Source of the DNA: Lewinellaceae bacterium
GTDB lineage: Bacteria > Bacteroidota > Bacteroidia > Chitinophagales > Saprospiraceae
Assembly: GCA_020636005.1 (NCBI GenBank)
Contig: JACJYR010000001.1
Coordinates: 1,994,001-2,058,000 of the forward strand
Length of the DNA: 64,000 nt
Reading direction: 5' to 3'
The first letter of the stretch is position 1; each line of letters begins with the position of its first letter. The notes under the pieces were generated by a model. The model was not told where the DNA came from and made no database searches. It saw nothing but the letters and a program-made list of their open reading frames with translations. Below, one piece after another: positions 49,997-60,362 of this stretch. The position numbers and the translations under genes were made by a program.

Positions 49997-51082
49997 TTAC
50001 CTTTCTTTACCAGCCATCCATTGCATATTTTCTGTGTCGAGCAGGCCATAGATTTCGGGCAGCATTGCTTTTGCCTCCTGGTGCAATGGGTCGAGCTCCA
50101 GCACCCTGTAAAGGTCGTTGATGGCTTCATAAAATTGGCGGTTTTGCACCTTTGCCTTGCCCCGGCCAAAATAACAGTCCGGGCAGGAAGGATTGAAGTC
50201 CAGGGCAATGGTAAAACTCTCGATGGCGGCTGCGGCTTCGCCTTTTGCCATTTCAGTTTCCCCCAGCAGGTAATATACCTCGGGGTTGGAGGCATCCAGC
50301 CGCATGGCCTTTTTGACGTCTTGCAACGCTGCCTCCGGTTGTCCGCCGACTAATCGGCAGCGCGCCCGGGCGAGGTATGCCTCCGATTCTCCGCCGTAGC
50401 CAATGGCCAGGTTGAAATCGTTTTCAGCCTGGGCTGTTTCGCCCATTTCATAGCGGGCAGTAGCCCTGTTGATCAGCGACGGAACGTCGTTGGGCTGCAG
50501 GGCCAGCGCCTGGTCGAACCAATCCATTGCCAGCCGGTATTGCCCCAATTTCGACAAGGTGGCACCTTTCGCCGAGCAGGCTATAACATTGTCTGGCTCC
50601 ATCCGGAGGGCATCGTCAAAGTCGAGGAGCGCTGCCCGGTATTGGCCGGATGCCGAAAAAGCCAGGCCCCTGTCCGTAAGCAGCCTGGCAGGGGCGGATG
50701 TTTTCATCGCTGCGGAAAAGGAGGCGATTGCCCTGTCATATTGGCCTCTTTGGTAGAGGGCCAGGCCATAGAGTTCGTAAGCGTCGGTATCCCAGGGGGT
50801 TGCCTTGAGCAATTTTTCCAGGGTCAGTTCCGCTTTTCCGTATTGGCCCATTTCGTACTGGACAAGAGCCAGGTTGTACAGCGCCTTCAGATGGGTGCTG
50901 TCCGCCCAAATGGATTCGGCGTAAAAAGCCGCGGCGGTTTCGAGGTCGCCGGCGTCATGGGCTTGAGTGGCTTGTTGGTAAAAATTTTCAGCTTCCAGGC
51001 TGTAGCTGCCCTCTGCGTCGCGGGGCTGTGCCAAAAGGCCGAAAGGGATGAATGCGGTGCAAATCAGTAGCAATTTTCTCAT
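49997..51082 (-). CDS. Secreted TPR protein
   Basis: This 361-residue protein has a signal peptide (KLLLICTAFIPFGLLAQ) and about nine tetratricopeptide repeats filling the rest; typical units are AAAFYAESIWADSTHLKALYNLA, YELYGLALYQRGQYDRAIASF and AMDWFDQALALQPNDVPSLINRA (each in part). Two Cys in CPDCYFGRGKAK are notable. TPR proteins hold other proteins together; the partner is unknown and the likely place is the periplasm. The ATG at 51082 gives the signal peptide; the frame runs on to 51109. Confidence 0.85.
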   Translation of the reverse strand: MRKLLLICTAFIPFGLLAQPRDAEGSYSLEAENFYQQATQAHDAGDLETAAAFYAESIWADSTHLKALYNLALVQYEMGQYGKAELTLEKLLKATPWDTDAYELYGLALYQRGQYDRAIASFSAAMKTSAPARLLTDRGLAFSASGQYRAALLDFDDALRMEPDNVIACSAKGATLSKLGQYRLAMDWFDQALALQPNDVPSLINRATARYEMGETAQAENDFNLAIGYGGESEAYLARARCRLVGGQPEAALQDVKKAMRLDASNPEVYYLLGETEMAKGEAAAAIESFTIALDFNPSCPDCYFGRGKAKVQNRQFYEAINDLYRVLELDPLHQEAKAMLPEIYGLLDTENMQWMAGKER

Positions 51083-51640
51083 AGTAGCATGGGATTTTGA
51101 TGAAGTCATTTGGCTGCTATTTTGGGGGAATTATGTTCTGTACCAAAAAAGTTGCAACTAATTTGCCAAAAATTCAATTCAAAGAACTAAAAATCAAAAA
51201 TTTATGAATTTAATCATTTTTTATTTTATTGATACTATTATATGAATCGGGTATCTACAACCTCCAAATTGTTAAATTTTTACGGATGGTGGATTTTTTT
51301 CATTCAAATGCCGGAAAATCAAAAAGCTGGTATTTTTCTTGTACTCAGGTATTAAAATAAATTGACATCTTTATGCCCGGGCGCTGGTTTGTGTTGAGGC
51401 TAAAAAAACGAATGTTCCATCGTCCCAACCTGTTCTTTGACTCTATGGATAAAGGCACCTAAAGAAAACTAAAGCGGGTCTTGATTTTGTATCAATGCCT
51501 GGTTTGCATACAATCTGATAACCTTTATTGTGAAAATGAAATAGGCCGGGGCTGATGGCCGCCAACCATTGCCGATCAATGGGTGGCCGGTATGTTCACC
51601 ATCGTTTATATTTCATCGTTCACAAAAACATTCCCAGAAC
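51083..51640. other. AT-rich divergent intergenic region
   Basis: About 560 bp between the leftward TPR gene and the rightward glucosaminidase gene. It is AT-rich around 51150-51350 and probably holds both promoters. I see no gene, repeat or clear -33/-7 pair. Confidence 0.5.
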
Positions 51641-52456
51641 ATGAGATTACTTCACACCCTTCCGGCCTGGCTGCTTTTGCCGGCCCTCACTTTTGCGAAC
51701 CCTGTTACGGATGATGAACAGGCAACTTTCATCGAAACCTGGGCCCTCTATGCCGTACAGGAAATGAGCCGCAGCAGCATCCCCGCCAGCATCACCCTGG
51801 CGCAGGCTATCCTGGAGTCCCGTTGGGGGCAAAGCGAGACGGCCCTGAACGCCAACAACTATTTCGGCATCAAATGCTACAATGGCTGGTCCGGCGGCAC
51901 TTTTTACCAAATGGACGACGAAGCTTCTGCGTCCTGTTTCCGATCATACAACGGCGCCGAGGAGTCGTTCAGGGATCACACCGATTTCCTGAAAAACAAC
52001 CCCCGCTACGCACCCCTTTTCGAGCACCACATTACCGACTATAAAAGCTGGGCCAGAACGCTGAAGGCATGCGGCTACGCCACGGCTGAGCATTATGCCG
52101 ACAAGTTGATCGAGCTGGTTGAAAAATACGGGCTGTTCATGTACGATTACGCCAAGCCCATCGATGCCATCAAGGTACTGGATGCGCCGGCTATGGAAGA
52201 TGAAACGCCCGCAAATGCTGCTCAACGGCCTGAGCATGTTCAGTGGGATTCCACTCCCGCAATAACCCCGCAGCTGGAAAAACCAGTACAAATGCAGATA
52301 CCTACTTATAACCTGACACCTCAAAATTTGCCACCAACAACAAACCCTGCCGGGAAAGCCCCGCAGGAAACCATGCAGCAGCAGGCACCTGCCAAAGTGG
52401 ACGTGCAGACGAAGACCCTCTGGCCTTCGCCCAAACACCACCTGGAGCGCAGGTAG
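51641..52456 (+). CDS. Secreted glucosaminidase (GH73)
   Basis: This 271-residue protein has a signal peptide (TLPAWLLLPALTFA) and a glucosaminidase domain at about 30-180: IPASITLAQAILESRWGQSE with the catalytic Glu (about 67), NNYFGIKCYNGWSGG, RSYNGAEESFRDHTDFLK and YATAEHYADKLIELVEKYG. It cuts the glycan backbone of peptidoglycan in the periplasm, as in cell separation and wall turnover. The C-terminal ~90 residues are Pro/Gln/Thr-rich and unstructured. The start is the ATG at 51641 because it gives the signal peptide; the frame is open to 51569. Confidence 0.9.
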   Translation: MRLLHTLPAWLLLPALTFANPVTDDEQATFIETWALYAVQEMSRSSIPASITLAQAILESRWGQSETALNANNYFGIKCYNGWSGGTFYQMDDEASASCFRSYNGAEESFRDHTDFLKNNPRYAPLFEHHITDYKSWARTLKACGYATAEHYADKLIELVEKYGLFMYDYAKPIDAIKVLDAPAMEDETPANAAQRPEHVQWDSTPAITPQLEKPVQMQIPTYNLTPQNLPPTTNPAGKAPQETMQQQAPAKVDVQTKTLWPSPKHHLERR

Positions 52457-53161
52457 CCAAAAAAGATAACGCAATTGGAAATTTACGGGCTGGTTTGAAG
52501 CATTCGATCAGGAAAAAATCAAATAGGCGGCGCAGGGATTGAAATGAAAGATTTGAAAAAAACTTTCATTTCAATCCCTGCGCCGCCTAAAGGTTTTTCT
52601 ATAAACCCTGCATCGAATTTTTAAAACTGTTTTTCAGGACAGGGTGCCGGACACTGACGACAGTGCCCGGCATCTTGGCGTTTTGAAGATAATGGTTGAA
52701 TTCAGCGGATGTTATTTCATTTTTGCTTTATTTTGCAGCCGATTTGGGCTTTTGAAGAAATTTACAGCCCGTTTTTTTTTATCATCCCACGAACATTTAT
52801 CCGATGAAACCGATTATTATCTCCGTTTACCCTTGTCTCCTGTATCCTGATTTGCCCGGAAAATCTTTTGGGCGCTCATTCTTTTCCCATTACGAACACT
52901 TAGCAACAATACTAACTGCCTGAAACCTGGCCCCTGATTGTTTTGGAGCCTGGCCATCGGGCAATTGCTTTGCTATTGGCAGCCTTTGGGCCGTCAATAA
53001 TTTCATAGAACACCATCCTGAAATTCCATTTTTGACACAGAGAAAAAATAACATCACTGTTTTTCTTGCCAAAACCCCTTCGCCGAAAGGGTTTTCCAAA
53101 TAAAATGGTCTTTTTATTTTTCCTTTGATCCATATTTTAATCCGGTAAAAATAAACGAGGT
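52457..53161. other. Intergenic region of ~700 bp before the giant T9SS gene
   Basis: Apart from the 26-bp hairpin (52525-52588) nothing gene-like is visible. A box TTCCTTTG (53120-53127), one mismatch from the -7 consensus, lies 34 bp before the giant gene's start and may be its promoter. Confidence 0.5.
52525..52588 (+). terminator. Very long perfect hairpin after the glucosaminidase gene
   Basis: The arms 52525-52550 and 52563-52588 are exact inverses over 26 bp, starting AGGCGGCGCAGGG, with a 12-nt A-rich loop. A GGTTTTTCT stretch follows. It may act as a terminator, but the perfect 26-bp stem is much longer than needed. Confidence 0.6.
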
Positions 53162-56100
53162 ATGATGAACCGATTACTCCTCTCCCGGCAAACCCAGCTA
53201 CTGCTGGCCCTTTGCCTCCTTCCCTGGACATTTAACCTGTACGCACAGTGCGAGTGTACTATTCCCGCTATGAACAACGGGGTACAGTCTTGTACAGGGG
53301 ACGTGTTTACGCTCTCTTATAGTGGGCAAGATACTTTTTATGTTGGGGCAAACTGTGCAGGAAACCTGTTGTTCCCACTTGGGGCCGTATCTGTTTCGCC
53401 TGCTTTTAATTCCAACACATATAGTGCTTCACTGACTGGCTACAACCTGGGCGATATGATCCCTGGTGGTTCTGTCGTCACCGTGCATTATATCGTGGTC
53501 GGAAATTCAGCCTCCGACACGCTATGTTTCCGGTTGACCTTTCTTGACACTTTGCCTCCAGCTATCAACACCACCTTGTCAAACGACACCGTCATCTGCG
53601 AAATGGCGGACTACACGACCTGGTGGCAAAACCAGCTTGATACCCTGCAGGCCTATGCCACCGACAACTGCGGCATGAACAGCTATTCCCACAGCGGCCC
53701 GGCTTTCCTGACCGACAATTGCGGCACTTTCCTCGATACCTTTTTTGTGGAGGACAACTCCGGCAACATTTCCTTCACCACTGCTTCCTATACCATTTAC
53801 GACACCCTGCCACCCACACTTATCGGGGTGCCCAACGACACGACCATCAATTGTTCGGCACTGGTGCCGCCACCACCTATGATCACGGCTGTGGACAATT
53901 GTGCCGCCAGCGTCGTAGCCATCCTGATGCAGGACACCGTGCAAGTCACCAATAGCGCCTGTGCCCCCTATCGGTACGACATCCGCCGTATTTGGACTTC
54001 CACTGATGGCTGCGGGAATTTTGAAAGGGACACTCAGCTCATCCATATCAACGACCTGGTGCTGCCGGATTTTGACATTCCGCTGGACACTACCATCGTT
54101 TGCGGGGCCGATACGAATTTGATGGTATTCGGTACCCTTACCAATGTGTCGGACAACTGTGCCGATGTCTCGGAGTTGGATACCACTTTCAGCCAGGTCA
54201 TTGTCGGGGGTGCCTGCAGCCAGGAACGCACCATTTCCCGCACCTGGAAAGTATTGGACCCCTGCGGCAACGAGCGCACCAAAACGCAGGTTATTACGGT
54301 CATTGACACCATTCCCCCTACTGTTGTTTTCCCGGCAGATATTGCGGTGGATTGTGCCGATGCTGGCAGCCTGAGCGTTACCGGCCAGCCAAGCATGGTA
54401 GTTGACAACTGTACTACACATCCCATTACTACTAATACGGATGTAATAGTGGCGGGCACTTGTACGCACAGCTACACTATCCAACGCACGTGGACAGTGT
54501 CCGACGGCTGCGGCAATGATGTGGACAGCCTGCAGATCATCACCGTCACCGACGGGACAGCGCCCACTTTCACCAACCAGGCTCAAAACCAGACCATCGC
54601 CTGCGATGAGGACATTGATAACTTGTTCAGTGCCTGGCTGGCCAACCACGGCGCAGCAGTGGCCACCGACAACTGTACCGATACCCTCATCTGGACAGCC
54701 TACAACGCTGGCACGGATACGCTGGCTTTCCTGCCCGGCCCTGATTGCTCCAACCCATCGGCAGGGGTGTTCAGGAAACGGACGGTTGATTTTGTCGTCA
54801 GCGACCAGTGCGGCAACAGGGATACCACCACCGCTACCTTCACCGTGGCCGACAATACACCGCCCGTATTGACCAACTGCCCTACCAGCATGACGGTGAA
54901 CACCGATCCGGGCGTATGCGAAACGATCCTGACCCTTCCCCTCCCCCTCGTTACGGAAGACTGCGGCAACGTCCCCTTCGCTTATAATTATTCCATTACT
55001 GACACCTTGAAGATACCCCAGGGGATGGATCCCGTAGAGACGCCCATCAACAATGTGGTGTTCAATTTTCCCGTACAAGGCCCGCCTTATACGGCTGCCG
55101 GCAATGCCACGCTGAAGATTATTTTGGACATGGTGGATGCGGAGGCTCCCACAGAATACCTGAATGTCTTCGGCGAGGACGGAAGCCTGTTGGGCCCTGT
55201 GGCGCATACGCCATTCCAGTGCGGCGACACCATGAGTAATTTTACCATTACCGCCGCACAACTGAACGATTGGGCCTTCGACGGCTCGGTGACCATCACC
55301 GTAGCGCCGAACGTACCGTCCAACCAACCTGGTCGCTTTTCCGTCAACCCGATATGCCCCGGCAATACCGTGACCGGCAACCTGTCCTTCACGTCCAATT
55401 TCCCGGACAACCTGACCTTTGAATACAGTCTGAACGGGGGAGCGAGGATTGCTGTTGACCCCATCAGCTTTATAACCCTCGTAGGTTCGGGCACCACTTC
55501 GGTCTCCTATTACTTTACCGATTGCGCCCTCAACGAGGCGTCCTGTTCCTTTGACATAACGGTAGAGGATCACGAGCCGCCCACCATTTCCTGCCCGCAA
55601 GACATAACGATCAACCTCGACCCCAGCGAATGTGCCATGGACGTGGAAATACCCTTGTTTACCGGTGTGACCGACAACTGTGGCGTGACGAACCCGAACA
55701 CCCAAACCCAGCCTGCTGATTCCCTCAGCAAGTTGATCACCTTCTCTTACAACCCGAACCTGACGGATTTCACGGCAGAAGATAAAACCTTTGTTTTCAG
55801 TGGGCTTCAGGGTAACGCCACACCGGGTGGGGTACAATTGATCATCACCCTGCAGGGCGATATTGATTCTACGGGCGAATATTTTGAAATATACGACAAC
55901 GATAACGTACTGATTGGCACAACTGCACCCGGCCAGGCAAACGTGGTGGCGGGCGATTGTAATACGCCCAGCACGGCAGTCTTTACCATACCTGCTGCCA
56001 CTTTCAACGACTGGGCGTCGGCGGGCAATATTACCATCACGGCCAAGTCTTACCAGGGCTTCCCTATACCGCCTGCGGGGCAAGGTTGGGGCATCAACCC

Positions 56101-59100
56101 CTGCGACACTTCCCAGGTACATGTGGATGGCGACACGGATGGCAGCTTCATCACGGCGACCTTTACTTATGAAAGCGTGGCTCCCACTTTTTCTGCCACG
56201 GGCGCCAACACCATTGATCCTGTCGTGCTGAACCCACCATTGGAACCTGCCACCTACAACCTGGTGCAAGGGGTGACAACTTTCCATTACCAACTGACCG
56301 ACCTGGCCGGCAATGTCGGCGAGTGTACCTTCGACGTGTCCCTGGTGGACACGGAAGCACCCACCGTACTCTGCGGCCCTTCCTTCGTTGACATCAACCC
56401 CTCTGGTTTCGTAGTGGACACAATTTACCCCAACGAAATAGACCTCGGAAGCACCGACAACTGCACCATAGCCTCGATGACGGTAACGCCGAATATCATC
56501 ACCTGCAACGATGCGGGCATTCTGGATGTGGTACTGGCCGTAACCGACCAGTCGGGCAATATTTCCACCTGCAGCACATTTGTGAACGTGACTACCCAGG
56601 CACCACAGCCATCTGCCTTTAGCAATTGTGGCAGCACGAGCCTGCAATTGTTTGCCAACCCACCTGCTACCACCGGCAACAATGTGTTCCAATACGTTTG
56701 GTACGATCCGAACGGGGTGCCTTTTGCTTATGTCAAAAACCCCATTATCCAAAATGCCAGTACGAACGACCTTGGTTTTTACACCGTAGAAATCCAGGGG
56801 GTGACGGGCTGCCAGTCGGTGGCCTCCGTGCAGGTGACCTGTGATTTGCTGCCTTTGCAAAAACCTGCCATCCAGACCCAGACCCCGATTGTTTGTGAAA
56901 ATCAGATTATACAACTCAGCACGGCTGCCGTTTGCGGCACGACGGTAAAGTATAAATGGTACGCCGGGGTTGCCCCCAACGGCATGTTGATGAACACGAC
57001 CACTGTGCCGGCCTACACCATGACGCCCGCTGCTTCCGGTACCTTTAATTTCTATGTGGTAGTGGAGCGCAATGGTTGCAATTCGACGGCTTCCGAGGCC
57101 ATCAGCGTACTGGTGAAGACAACGCCTGTTGCGCTGCCCTCCCAGGCCAACATTACCGTTTGCGAAGGCGATCAGATTTTGTTGAACTCTATCAACAACT
57201 CCCCCGGTACCGTCTGCCATTGGACGGGGCCTTGCGGCTTCGAGTCTTTCAATTGTAGCCCTGCACCTATCAATAATGGTACGATGTGCAATGGTGGCGT
57301 CTATCAGTTGACCGTATCGAATGGGGGTTGCGAATCCGATCCTTCCCTGGTTTCAGTTATTGTAAATATCAGGCCCGTGAAACCGGGCATCGTCAACTCT
57401 ACCACCGCCAACACCCCGGCCTGCGACGGCGCTTCCGTCACACTGACGGCTACCAACGTGGCAGGCGCTGTTTCCTATTTGTGGACAACGCCTATGCTGA
57501 CGACGATTTCCACCCCCGGTAATGTCCTGACCTTGCCCAATGCCGACATCAACAAAGATGCAGGCCCCTGGACGGTGAAGGCCATTGGCAATCCCTGCGA
57601 ATCGGAAGTTTCTGCACCAACCACTGTTTACATCGTAGCAAAGCCACAAGGAGTGACGGCTGCGGTTACGCCGACGGCGGTTTGCGAAGGGCAGAGTTTT
57701 CAGCTTTCTGCCTCGTCTGCTTCGCAGAATGTCAGCTTCAAGTGGACTTACCCTAACGGGCAGACCACCGTACTGCCCAACCCGGTCATCCCTGCCGCCT
57801 CCAATGCGAACAATGGCAATTATACCCTGATGGTCACCAACCAGTTTGGTTGTTCCGTTCAGAACGCTGTGCAATTGAATGTTTTACCAAGAGTGAGGAT
57901 TGACGGTGCTGCGCCGATGGGCATACCGGTCTGTGTGGACGGCCCGATCAACATTTCGCTCGTTTCTACCTTGTTCCCGCTGGACGATGGTACTTACCAA
58001 TATGCCTGGACAGGCCCGAATGGCTATTTTTCTGCCGATACAGTTGCCATCATCCCGGGCGCCACTTCCTCCAATAATGGCACTTATACCCTGGTGGTTA
58101 CCAATAGCGATGGCTGTTCGTCGCTGCCTTATACGCTGGAAGTGTCCGTTCCGAACATCATTCCGACACCCACCGGGCCTCCTGTTATCAGCCCCGGCAA
58201 CACCACTTTCTGCGAGGGCGACAATGTGACGCTGACAATTCCGCCCTATCCTGGGCCGAACGGACAATATGAGTGGACAGGGCCATCCGGTATTTACCTG
58301 ACCTCCACGCCTACATTGACATTGAACGATCTGGAAGCTTCCGATGCAGGTGCATACACGGTGCGGTATATGATCAACGACTGCCCATCTGCGCCTTCTG
58401 GCTCTGTGACGCTGGTTGTAAATACTGCGCCCGTTATCACGGCCGGTTACAACGGCCCCGTGTGCGAAGGAAATGTCCTTTCATTGAATGTGGCATGCAC
58501 CAATGGCGCCACCTACGAGTGGGACGGCCCGAACGGGTTTAGCTCTTCCGTTTGCAACCCATCTATTCCGAATGCCAATCCTGCCCTGCACGCAGGTACC
58601 TATACCGTGCGGAAAAGGCTGAACGGTTGCTGGTCGGATTTATCTTCCATATTGGTGGAGATAAATGAAGAGCCGGTGGTGCCGACAGCCATCAATGCAG
58701 GCCCCTTTTGCGGCAGCACGGAAAATGTGATACTGAGTGTAACAGCCAATTCGGCTACGCCGGGCGCCAATTACACTTGGTACAACAGCTCAGGAGTGCC
58801 GCTTGGCAATGCCACGCCTTCGCTCAATTTTGCCCTGCCAGACCCAAGCCAGTACAACAACGGCAGTTATGAATTTTATGTGGTGGCTGCCACGGACGGC
58901 TGCCCTTCCACACCTTCCGTACCAACCACGGTCACCATCAACACCATCCCTGCCAACACGGCGGAAGCAGGGCCTGATATCGAGGCTTGTCAGGGCGACA
59001 TCCTAACCTTGCAGGCCACGCCCCCAACCATAGGGAGCGGCCTTTGGATCTTGGTGGCGGGGAACCCGAACGGGGTTTCCATCGCCAATCCGAACCAGGC

Positions 59101-60268
59101 CACTACGACCATTGCCGGGCTGACGCCAAACGAAAATTACCTGTTCCAATGGACGCTTTCCAACGGGGCGTGTGAGGGCTATTCTTCCGATCAGGCGACC
59201 GTTTACGTGAATTTGGTGGAGCAGGCCAATGCTGGTAATGCCATCACGGTTTGCCATACATCCCTTACACAGTTGAATGCCATTGTCCCGGTATCCAACC
59301 AGGGTGTGTGGACGCAACCGAATGCGCAGGCGCAGCTTGGCATTGTCATCGTTGACCCAGCCAATCCTAAAACCCAAATAACCGGATTGGTGCCTGGCAA
59401 CACCTATCAGTTCACCTGGACCATCAATGGTGGCTGCGGCTCTTCTTCTTCGGTTGTCTTGGTAACGGTGACCAACGAGGACGCCTACGCAGGTGCCGAC
59501 TTCCAGGATTGTGGTGACGGCTGTACAGAGATCAGTGCCATAGATGCGCTGAGCGGCAATGGGATGTGGACCAGTCCTGATACCAGCATAAGCATTGCGA
59601 CGCCAACAAATGCTGCAACTACAATATGTGATCTTAAGCCAGGAAATAACATCCTTATATGGACAATTGACGATGGCGCCTGTGGACAATACTCGGTTGA
59701 CTCTGTGGTCATTGAGTACCAGATAGCACCTATATTGGAAGCCGATGCAGCCACCGTAGAGTTTGGGGGCACCACTGCATTGAATGTTATTTCAAATGAC
59801 ATCATACCCGGCTTTTTCAACCTTAGCGTTATCCAGGAGCCTTTGCATGGTAAGGCTAAATTGGAATTTAACGGACAGTTGTCTTACCAGGCTGACATCA
59901 ACTTTGTGGGCCAGGATATACTTATCTACGAGGTTTGCGTGGATGGATGTGATTGTCAAACGGCGACGGTCGTGTTTAACGTCGGGGAAAATGCCAAGTG
60001 CGAAATCCCAACCATTATCACGCCCAACAACGATGGTATCAACGATGCTTTCATTGTGCCGTGTATCTCCAACTCTGACCGTTACCCGGCCAGCAAGGTC
60101 GGCATCTTCAACCAATGGGGCGACGAGGTCTTCCACGCCGAGCCCTACAAGAACGACTGGAAAGGCACCTTCGACGGCGAAGACCTGCCGGCAGGCACCT
60201 ATTTCTACATAGTAGATTTCGGCGACGGCGAAAAACCGAAGGCGGGCTATTTAATCCTTCAACGATAG
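53162..60268 (+). CDS. Giant T9SS type B surface protein (HYR and Ig-like repeats)
   Basis: This 2368-residue protein has a signal peptide (LLLALCLLPWTFNLYAQ). Residues ~120-1130 hold HYR-like modules, each with a DTxPPxxxxCPxxxTVN start and a DNCG centre, with two jelly-roll-like inserts (around 620-720 and 855-980). From ~1130 to ~1920 follow about nine Ig-like modules with CEGDxVTL, YxWTGPNG and AGxYTVxVxxxGC. Three AGxDxxxC modules (~1925-2170) and one cadherin-like module (~2180-2270) come next. The last ~90 residues are the gliding-associated C-terminal domain (TIITPNNDGINDAFIVP, FNQWGDEVFH, LPAGTYFYIVDF). It is probably an adhesin; PorP/SprF and OmpA-like genes follow. Confidence 0.9.
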   Translation: MMNRLLLSRQTQLLLALCLLPWTFNLYAQCECTIPAMNNGVQSCTGDVFTLSYSGQDTFYVGANCAGNLLFPLGAVSVSPAFNSNTYSASLTGYNLGDMIPGGSVVTVHYIVVGNSASDTLCFRLTFLDTLPPAINTTLSNDTVICEMADYTTWWQNQLDTLQAYATDNCGMNSYSHSGPAFLTDNCGTFLDTFFVEDNSGNISFTTASYTIYDTLPPTLIGVPNDTTINCSALVPPPPMITAVDNCAASVVAILMQDTVQVTNSACAPYRYDIRRIWTSTDGCGNFERDTQLIHINDLVLPDFDIPLDTTIVCGADTNLMVFGTLTNVSDNCADVSELDTTFSQVIVGGACSQERTISRTWKVLDPCGNERTKTQVITVIDTIPPTVVFPADIAVDCADAGSLSVTGQPSMVVDNCTTHPITTNTDVIVAGTCTHSYTIQRTWTVSDGCGNDVDSLQIITVTDGTAPTFTNQAQNQTIACDEDIDNLFSAWLANHGAAVATDNCTDTLIWTAYNAGTDTLAFLPGPDCSNPSAGVFRKRTVDFVVSDQCGNRDTTTATFTVADNTPPVLTNCPTSMTVNTDPGVCETILTLPLPLVTEDCGNVPFAYNYSITDTLKIPQGMDPVETPINNVVFNFPVQGPPYTAAGNATLKIILDMVDAEAPTEYLNVFGEDGSLLGPVAHTPFQCGDTMSNFTITAAQLNDWAFDGSVTITVAPNVPSNQPGRFSVNPICPGNTVTGNLSFTSNFPDNLTFEYSLNGGARIAVDPISFITLVGSGTTSVSYYFTDCALNEASCSFDITVEDHEPPTISCPQDITINLDPSECAMDVEIPLFTGVTDNCGVTNPNTQTQPADSLSKLITFSYNPNLTDFTAEDKTFVFSGLQGNATPGGVQLIITLQGDIDSTGEYFEIYDNDNVLIGTTAPGQANVVAGDCNTPSTAVFTIPAATFNDWASAGNITITAKSYQGFPIPPAGQGWGINPCDTSQVHVDGDTDGSFITATFTYESVAPTFSATGANTIDPVVLNPPLEPATYNLVQGVTTFHYQLTDLAGNVGECTFDVSLVDTEAPTVLCGPSFVDINPSGFVVDTIYPNEIDLGSTDNCTIASMTVTPNIITCNDAGILDVVLAVTDQSGNISTCSTFVNVTTQAPQPSAFSNCGSTSLQLFANPPATTGNNVFQYVWYDPNGVPFAYVKNPIIQNASTNDLGFYTVEIQGVTGCQSVASVQVTCDLLPLQKPAIQTQTPIVCENQIIQLSTAAVCGTTVKYKWYAGVAPNGMLMNTTTVPAYTMTPAASGTFNFYVVVERNGCNSTASEAISVLVKTTPVALPSQANITVCEGDQILLNSINNSPGTVCHWTGPCGFESFNCSPAPINNGTMCNGGVYQLTVSNGGCESDPSLVSVIVNIRPVKPGIVNSTTANTPACDGASVTLTATNVAGAVSYLWTTPMLTTISTPGNVLTLPNADINKDAGPWTVKAIGNPCESEVSAPTTVYIVAKPQGVTAAVTPTAVCEGQSFQLSASSASQNVSFKWTYPNGQTTVLPNPVIPAASNANNGNYTLMVTNQFGCSVQNAVQLNVLPRVRIDGAAPMGIPVCVDGPINISLVSTLFPLDDGTYQYAWTGPNGYFSADTVAIIPGATSSNNGTYTLVVTNSDGCSSLPYTLEVSVPNIIPTPTGPPVISPGNTTFCEGDNVTLTIPPYPGPNGQYEWTGPSGIYLTSTPTLTLNDLEASDAGAYTVRYMINDCPSAPSGSVTLVVNTAPVITAGYNGPVCEGNVLSLNVACTNGATYEWDGPNGFSSSVCNPSIPNANPALHAGTYTVRKRLNGCWSDLSSILVEINEEPVVPTAINAGPFCGSTENVILSVTANSATPGANYTWYNSSGVPLGNATPSLNFALPDPSQYNNGSYEFYVVAATDGCPSTPSVPTTVTINTIPANTAEAGPDIEACQGDILTLQATPPTIGSGLWILVAGNPNGVSIANPNQATTTIAGLTPNENYLFQWTLSNGACEGYSSDQATVYVNLVEQANAGNAITVCHTSLTQLNAIVPVSNQGVWTQPNAQAQLGIVIVDPANPKTQITGLVPGNTYQFTWTINGGCGSSSSVVLVTVTNEDAYAGADFQDCGDGCTEISAIDALSGNGMWTSPDTSISIATPTNAATTICDLKPGNNILIWTIDDGACGQYSVDSVVIEYQIAPILEADAATVEFGGTTALNVISNDIIPGFFNLSVIQEPLHGKAKLEFNGQLSYQADINFVGQDILIYEVCVDGCDCQTATVVFNVGENAKCEIPTIITPNNDGINDAFIVPCISNSDRYPASKVGIFNQWGDEVFHAEPYKNDWKGTFDGEDLPAGTYFYIVDFGDGEKPKAGYLILQR

Positions 60269-60275
60269 CATTCTT

Positions 60276-60348
60276 AATGGTGAATGATGAATGGTCAATG
60301 GTTGATCCACGTAAAAAATTAACCACTAACCATTCATCATTGACCATT
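60276..60348. repeat. Imperfect 30-bp inverted repeat between giant gene and porP/sprF
   Basis: AATGGTGAATGATGAATGG... (60276-60305) and its near inverse (60319-60348) could form a long stem with a 13-nt loop. It is made of ATGAATGGTCA-like words, the same style as the operon arrays at 23-25 kb. It leaves 14 bp before the next start codon. Confidence 0.75.
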
Positions 60349-60362
60349 CAAAAAATATTGAC

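Noticed and set aside
53579..57220. 1213-residue open frame on the minus strand of the giant T9SS gene
   Set aside because: It is a shadow of the repetitive plus-strand gene, which has signal peptide, domains and sorting tail. The antisense product has no recognisable features.
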